Part shown: one piece after another, positions 58,323 through 64,000 of the stretch
Layout of the letters: the number at the start of each line of letters is the position of its first letter
Position numbering within the stretch: the stretch's first letter is position 1
Origin: Gentiana macrophylla
Lineage: Eukaryota; Streptophyta; Magnoliopsida; Gentianales; Gentianaceae
Direction of reading: 5' to 3'
Length of the DNA: 64,000 bases
Assembly: GCA_026214975.1 (NCBI GenBank)
Contig: CM047809.1
Span: 25,022,241-25,086,240 of the forward strand
Position numbers and translations under genes: made by a program
Notes under the pieces: generated by a model
Database searches by the model: none
The model's input: the letters and a program-made list of their open reading frames with translations, nothing else
Told to the model about the DNA's origin: nothing

Positions 58323-59230
58323 ATGCAGGAGGTTGTCAAAAAGGAGATCATTAAATGGCTTGACATGGGAACTATTTATGCCATAGCTAATAGTGAGTGG
58401 GTCAGCCCTACTCAAGTTGTGCCAAAGAAGGGAGGCATTACTGTGGAAAAGAACGGTGCGGGAAGAAGTTGCTTTACGCCAGTGATCGCTATAGAGTTTG
58501 CATTGATTATCGCAGATTAAATGAAGTCACCGCTAAGGATCATTTCCCCCTGCCCTTCATTGACCAACTTCTAGAAAGACTGAGTGGTCATAAGTATTAT
58601 TGTTTCCTCGATGGATATTCTCGGTTACTTCCAGATAGCTATCGACCCTAATGACCAGTGAAAAGACTACGCTTACGTGTCCATCGTGCACTTTTGCCTT
58701 CGCACGCCATTCGTTTATGCAATGCACCCGCGACTTTTCAACGGTGCATGTTGGCCATTTTTGATGGACTAGTGGAGAAATGTATGGAGGTCTTCATGGA
58801 TGACTTTTCGCCTATGGTGACAGCTTTGATGAAATTTTAAAGAATCTAGATATGGTACTCCAACGCTGTGTTGAGAAAATCTGGTGCTTAATCGAGAAAT
58901 GCCATTTTCTAGTCGGTTAAGAAGGATTGTTTTGGGACACAAGGTGTCCATTGATGGTATTCAGTGGATAAGGCTAAGGTAGAAGCTTATTGAGAGAATG
59001 TCGCACCAAGACAAAGTGAAGGAGGTACGAGGATTTCTGGGACATGTGGGCTTCTATCGGCGTTTCATTAAAGATTTTTCGACGATAGCAAAGCCGTTAT
59101 CCAACCTGCTGAAAGAGGAAGTGGAGTTCTTGTTTGATGATGGGTGTAAGAAAGCTTTTAATAGCTTAAAGGATAAGCTAACCAAAGGCCCCCATTTTAA
59201 TCGCGCCCGACCGACTAAACCTTTGAACTA
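58323..59230 (+). pseudogene. Athila reverse transcriptase, frameshifted
   Basis: Blocks WLDMGTIYAIANSEWVSPTQ, VCIDYRRLNEVTAKDHFPLP, FIDQLLERLSGHKYYCFLDG, LCNAPATFQRCMLAIF and catalytic EVFMDDFS are all Athila-typical. FLGHVGFYRRFIKDFSTIAK follows at about 59022. At least four frame changes. Confidence 0.92.
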
Positions 59231-59580
59231 ATATGCGATGCCTCTAACTACGCAGCAAGCGCAGCTTCAGGCGTAGAATTGATAAAAAGTTCAGCCGATT
59301 TACTATGCTAGCCGCACTTTGAACCCACCAATGCAATTACGCCACTACCGAGAAGGAATTCTTGGCAATGCTTTTGCTATTGACAAATTCAAAGTTATCT
59401 TTAGTGGTCCAAAGTGGTGGTGTGGACAGATCACGCAAAGACTACGCTACCTTATGGGCAAAGCAGACGCTAAACCAAGGTTACTCGATGGATTCTCGAT
59501 ATTACAGAATTTGACCTTGAAATTAAGGACAAGAAGGGTAGTGATAATGTTGTAGTCGACCACTTATCTCGCCTAGTGAA
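59231..59580 (+). pseudogene. Athila RNase H remnant
   Basis: Fragments KPLNxICDASNYAAS-like near 59215-59260, PTMQLRHY-REGILGNAFAIDKF near 59325-59390, GKADAKPRL at about 59457 and VVDHLSRL-like near 59550-59575 follow the Athila RNase H order. Confidence 0.75.
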
Positions 59581-59699
59581 CGAGGGTGGCGAAGTCCCTA
59601 AGGAGATAGGCATTGACTTTCCGACCGAGCAATTAATGAAGCTGAGACCTGGAGGCCGTGGTATGCCGATTATGCCAACTACTTAGCAAGTGGGCAATT

Positions 59700-60860
59700 A
59701 GAAGAGATGACGATCGTGAAAAGAAGAAATTTTTCAAAGAACTTAAAGTATCTCGTATGGGAGGATCCATATCTTTTAAAGTCTACAAGGACGGGTTGCT
59801 TAGAAGGTGCGCCCGAGCATGAACAATTGATATTCTTGAGCAATGTCATAGTGGTCCCGCCAGTGGACACTACGGAGCACCTAAGATACCACAAAAAAAT
59901 CCTTCAAGCTGGTTTTTACCGCCTACCTTGTTTAAAGATGTCAAGCCTTTGCAAGGGCTATGATAGATGCCAAAGGGCAGGAGACTCAAGAATAGGATGG
60001 AGATGCCTTGAGGCCTATCTTGAATGTGAAGTTTTTGACGCCTGGGGCATTGATTTTATGGGACCGCTCCCAACATCACGCCTAACAAATATATTCTCGC
60101 CTGTGGACTACATTTCCAAGTGGGTAGAGGCCATAGCCACCCAAACCAATGATCACAAAGTTGTAAAGAAATTCTGCAAAAGAATATCTTTACTAGATTT
60201 GGTCGTCCTGAGCCCTTATCGTTGATGAAGGTTCGTGATTGTAATGCACCACCGATAAAATTCTTGAGAAGTATGGTGTCAAGCATAGAATTGGTACACC
60301 ATACCACCCCAAACCAAAGGGCTAAGTCGAGGTAAGCAACATAAGTCTAAAACGGATTTTGGAGAAAACGGTGAATTCAAATAGATCCAACTCGAGTCCA
60401 AGTTGACGATGCACTTTGGGCTTATCGCACCGCTGCTCAAGACCCCTATGGGCACGCTACCATTCCAAATGGTCTATGGCAAGGCTTGCCATCTACCGGG
60501 CCGAGCCGAGCACGTAGCTTACATCGGGCTATTAAATTCCTAAACTTCGATAGCCAACTCGTGGGGAGAAAAGATTATTGCAACTACATGAGCTCGATGA
60601 ATTCTGCACTCAGTGGCCTACGAGAACGCCAAGTCGAGTAAGGAAAGAACGAAATCACTCCACGATGCTAAGATTAAAGATCGAATTCAAAGCGGAGACA
60701 TGGCTTTGTCAGATAACACCAGGCTCCATCTTTTGGCGGTAAGCTTAAATCTAGATGGTCCGCCCTTTGAGATTCTTGATGTTCATCCCGGTGGAGCCAT
60801 TACGCTGAAAGGGTACGCGATCAACCGCTCAAAGTCAATGGTCACAGATTAAGAAGTACT
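59700..60860 (+). pseudogene. Athila integrase, broken
   Basis: A mostly open segment holds CDRCQRAG-like zinc-finger sequence, VFDAWGIDFMGPLPTS with the first catalytic Asp, and DYISKWVEAIATQTNDHKVV. The later core (GTPYHP near 60295) and C-terminal GPPFEILDVHPGGAITL are in other frames. This is the most intact protein part of the element. Confidence 0.9.
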
Positions 60861-62613
60861 TTGGGCAACCAAAGGAAAAGCCTCAAGTACTATACTTTCA
60901 AAAGAGAAATGAAACGGTTGAGTCGCTTATTTGTGAAGAGATTCCATCCTACTTCTTTGGAGTGGATGATGACGTTATAACCCCTATCCTTGCAGATCCT
61001 TCTATCCATGCTCCCGAGCCTCATTAGCCTACCTCACCTTAACTGAGAAACAAGAACAAGAAGAAAAGAGTCGTGTTGTCTGGAGAAAAATTTCATGATC
61101 TTCTCACACTTGACTTGTTGTTGTGGCGAAAAACCATTTCCGCCCTAGTCATTCTCGATTCGACAGAGTAGTGGTTAGCCTCAAACCCAAGTGGCCTGAT
61201 CCAGTTGACTTGGTTTACTCACAAGCTAATGACAATAAAGAAGCGCTACTAGAGGCAGCCTTAGTCTTTAATTATTTCTTTTAGTTGAGTTTTTTAGGTT
61301 ATTAGAATAAAACCTTGGTGAGTTGTGTGTTGGTTATCCTTGTCCTATTTGTGGCTTGTTTTATGTGTATACATGTTTACTCATATACCCCTTGTACCCC
61401 GAGATTATCTGTTATGTCGAGTGTTGCGTATACGCTTGAGCAGTTTGCAAGTTATTACTTTCAATGTTGTCTTTCTCTCGATATTTAGTGCAAATGTTTA
61501 TTCATGCCCGCCCCGACTCACCGCCAATCTACAAAATCGACAACCACTTTGAAACCAAATAAGTATTCTTTTTTTATTTTGCACATTCTCGAGGACATAA
61601 TGTGATTTAAGTGGGGGTGTCTAATTGGGTATGTTATCATGCTATATTTCAAAAAATGAGTAAATGTGATTTTCTCGACAATTTTAAAATTGTCAAAGTA
61701 AACTTTGATAATTGTAAATCTTGAGCATGTAATTGAAACAAATGGCTTGCTAGTTGTAGTTTCCTGACAATGATTTTATGTGACTTTGAGAGATAATTAT
61801 AGCATGCTTTTACTAATTTGAGATAGTATTCATTTTTACACTCACGTAAAGCCTTTGAAATTGAAGCAAAAATTTTGAATCAGATCCTTTCACTATTTTA
61901 GTGATTTATCTTAGAGAGATTTGTTCTTGATAGTAACAAAGAAGTAATACCTAAGTTCGAACGCGCATCGTGAATATCCAAGGTTTGAATGTGATAAGTG
62001 AAGTGATTAAGTCTTTTCAATGTTTTGTTATGCTCAAAAGTTGAGTTAGTAATAAATAAATGGTATGTCGGAGTCTAGTCGATGATTGGAGTGCGGTAGG
62101 GCATTATCTCGAAATGTCCTATTCCACTATGATGACTAAAAGCTCACGACAATCGTGAAAAGCTACCCTATGATTTGAGTAAGGTAGGTGTTATCTCGAA
62201 ACATCCTATTCTACTATGACGGGTAAGAGCTCATTTTGATGTGCGCCAAAAGAAGGAAAAGAAAGTGAAAAAATTAAAGACTTTGTTATCGATGAACTTA
62301 TACCCAGTATAAACCGAATGATATGTCAGAGGATTATCCTACCGAAAAGCTCTGGAAGACTTTGTTTGGAACGATTGTCGCCTATACCTAGGATAGTCAT
62401 TAAAATTATTTGAGAGGATATTTGTTTGAGAGGATTGTGAAGATTGAAAAGGGCTTGTCACACATGCACGTAATCTATCTCTATGTTGGTATCAATTGCT
62501 ATAGTTGTTGTATCTTTGTTACGCGAGTTAGTGATCTATGTGGATTACATGTACAAGGAGTCTGAGTTTTGATTATTTTGTTCGGGACGAACAAAAAGCT
62601 AAGTGTGGGGAGT
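60861..62613 (+). other. Athila 3' untranslated region with polypurine tract
   Basis: No convincing env-like ORF. The ORF at 61325-61552 is short and hydrophobic but lacks features I can assign. The polypurine tract aagtgtggggag abuts the 3' LTR. Confidence 0.65.
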
Positions 62614-64000
62614 TGTTTAGTGTATATTTTACTATATTTTCGGCTTAATCCCTAAACAATTTATCTTTATTTTTAAGGGAAATAAATGAGAAAAGCGTGT
62701 TTTAACCGCTAAATTCCTATAATGGCTATTGAGGGGTTATAATTTAATTATGAGGAAATATTGAGTTTAAATGTTATTTTTGTTACACATTATTATTATT
62801 ATTATTATTCGATGACTTGGTGTAACAACAATTGCAGTAAAATTAAAAGATATGCATGGGGATATCATTAATGGAGAAGATTAATCTCATTCAATCAAGT
62901 GATTTCAAAATAAAGAAGAAAATCGGAGCATCAAGAGAGGATAAATCGATCAAATCGAAAGAGTGAAGTGTGGAACACGGTATACGGCAAAAGAAAGCAG
63001 AAAACGCTGAAAGTAGGTAGCCTCGGTCGATCGAGCCATGCTATTCGGTCGACCGAGTGTCTTAATTCGCTGACCGAGCCCTGGTTTCAAAATCGACGCT
63101 GCTTTTCTAGATCCTTCCTTATGTCGGGTGAAACTCCTATATAAGCAAAGACCATTCGAGCGTAAAAGAACACACAAAATTTTACAAGAGCACCACATCA
63201 CATAAAAATATGAGTTTCTTTCTTTCAATCTTGCTTGAGAGTTCAAGATGATTGTTATAAGCATCAATCCATGCGGGACAACGGAGGAAACCAATCAACA
63301 ACCACACCAACTAGAGGATTTTTAGCTACATCTTTAGTGAGTTAGATTTATGATTTTTCATCAATTGGATATTGTTATATTGTTTATGTTTAATTTGAAT
63401 CGAGAGATCGATGAAACTATCATTTTGATTTGAATTTATATGAAAATATTGTTCAAGCTTTGATCTTTTCAATTGATGCAATTAGTTGTAATTCGAGAGA
63501 TCGTTTATAATTAATTGAGTAGAGTTTTGGAGACAATCTCATGATCTTGTTTTGCATGTCGTTTAGTTTTACTTGAAAAAGAAAACGAAACCCTAGAATT
63601 TATTTAAAGAGATTTAATCAATTCGTGATAGATCATTACTAAAAATCATATCTTTAACTTGCCATCTAGTCAGGTCAGGGTTGGTTGATTGGTGGATTCC
63701 CGCTGCCTTACCGCTCTTTTAATCCTTGATAAACAAAAATCACTCGTATCAATCGCTGATTGTTAAGTTTAGTTGATTTAAAATTTTAGTTGTTTTTGCA
63801 TATTTTAAGTTTCCAATTTACTATTCATCAAGTTAGTTAATCGCTCATTATTTCATAATTAGTATAAATCTTAGTTTTAGTTAATAGTCGTGACATAATC
63901 GATAAAATAATTGTCCCTTGATCCGATAAACATTCCACTCCTTAGATCGACCCGCTAACATCCTATACTACTTGATCCTTATACTTGGGGTGTTTCGTTA
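62614..64000 (+). repeat. 3' LTR of Athila, truncated by window end
   Basis: 1,387 of about 1,413 bp visible, from TGTTTAGTGTATATT to ...gtgtttcgtta. TATA box ctatataagc at 63137-63146. Differences from the 5' LTR include several one- to eight-base indels. Confidence 0.93.

Larger units (their letters stand above)
53223..64000 (+). mobile_element. Athila-lineage Ty3/gypsy retrotransposon, 3' end beyond window
   Basis: The 5' LTR (53223-54635), Athila primer site, gag-pol remnants, polypurine tract (aagtgtggggag, 62601-62612) and most of the 3' LTR (62614 onward) are present. RT and integrase motifs are specifically Athila-like. The window ends about 30 bp before the expected LTR terminus, so the target duplication cannot be checked. 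Coding is broken by many indels and stops. No env-like ORF is seen between integrase and the 3' LTR. Confidence 0.93.

Noticed and set aside
61325..61552. env-like ORF in the Athila 3' region
   Set aside because: Only 75 residues, without signal or transmembrane pattern convincing enough to assign.

Overview
The window is nuclear DNA from a flowering plant, most likely a eudicot. It is AT-rich, gene-poor and packed with plant LTR retrotransposons (Copia, Ty3/gypsy chromovirus, Athila/Tat types), MITEs, a SINE and AT microsatellites. It holds one recognisable host gene, a plant glutamate receptor-like (GLR) ion channel on the minus strand. I reconstruct five exons: 29405-29669, 18157-19483, 17594-17900, 17085-17467 and 16441-16944, separated by canonical splice sites. 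Intron 1 is about 9.9 kb and swollen with repeats. The exons carry four apparent frameshifts, so the copy is either a recent pseudogene or a victim of indel errors in the assembly.

Layout. 1-2597: internal or flanking DNA of a minus-strand Copia-type element, whose LTR is 2598-4591. 4592-5147 and 12252-13080: flanking LTR-like DNA split by a 7.1-kb non-autonomous Athila/Tat-like element (5148-12251, minus strand, no gag-pol). 13100-16440: old repeats, a hAT-like MITE and a PIF/Harbinger-like element. 16441-29669: the GLR gene. Its first intron contains a SINE with a perfect 16-bp target duplication, a hAT-like MITE, an inverted-repeat cluster, a CACTA-like end, and a possible 3.1-kb PIF-like element that encloses a striking 16-bp minisatellite. 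29670-32498: GLR upstream DNA with two related hAT-type MITEs.

32499-41747: a structurally complete Ty3/gypsy chromovirus with 2.1-kb LTRs, tRNA-Met primer site, polypurine tract and a perfect AAGTT target duplication; its gag-pol is broken by stops and indels. 41748-44790: AT-rich repeats, including an element built on CCGAAC motifs. 44790-53222: a mosaic of Tat-like LTRs facing each other across a 100-N assembly gap, two tandem-repeat arrays, and a plus-strand ORF resembling the Transposase_28 'gypsy-type' domain. 53223-64000: an Athila retrotransposon with degraded gag-pol; its 3' LTR runs off the window.

The parts do not form a functional pathway. The unifying theme is nested transposon insertion around one GLR gene. 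I found no CRISPR, operon or bacterial-type system, and no convincing new multi-gene system. The most unusual structures are the minisatellite inside its TIR-bounded element and the mosaic around the Transposase_28 ORF. All calls come from reading the sequence; no database search was run.
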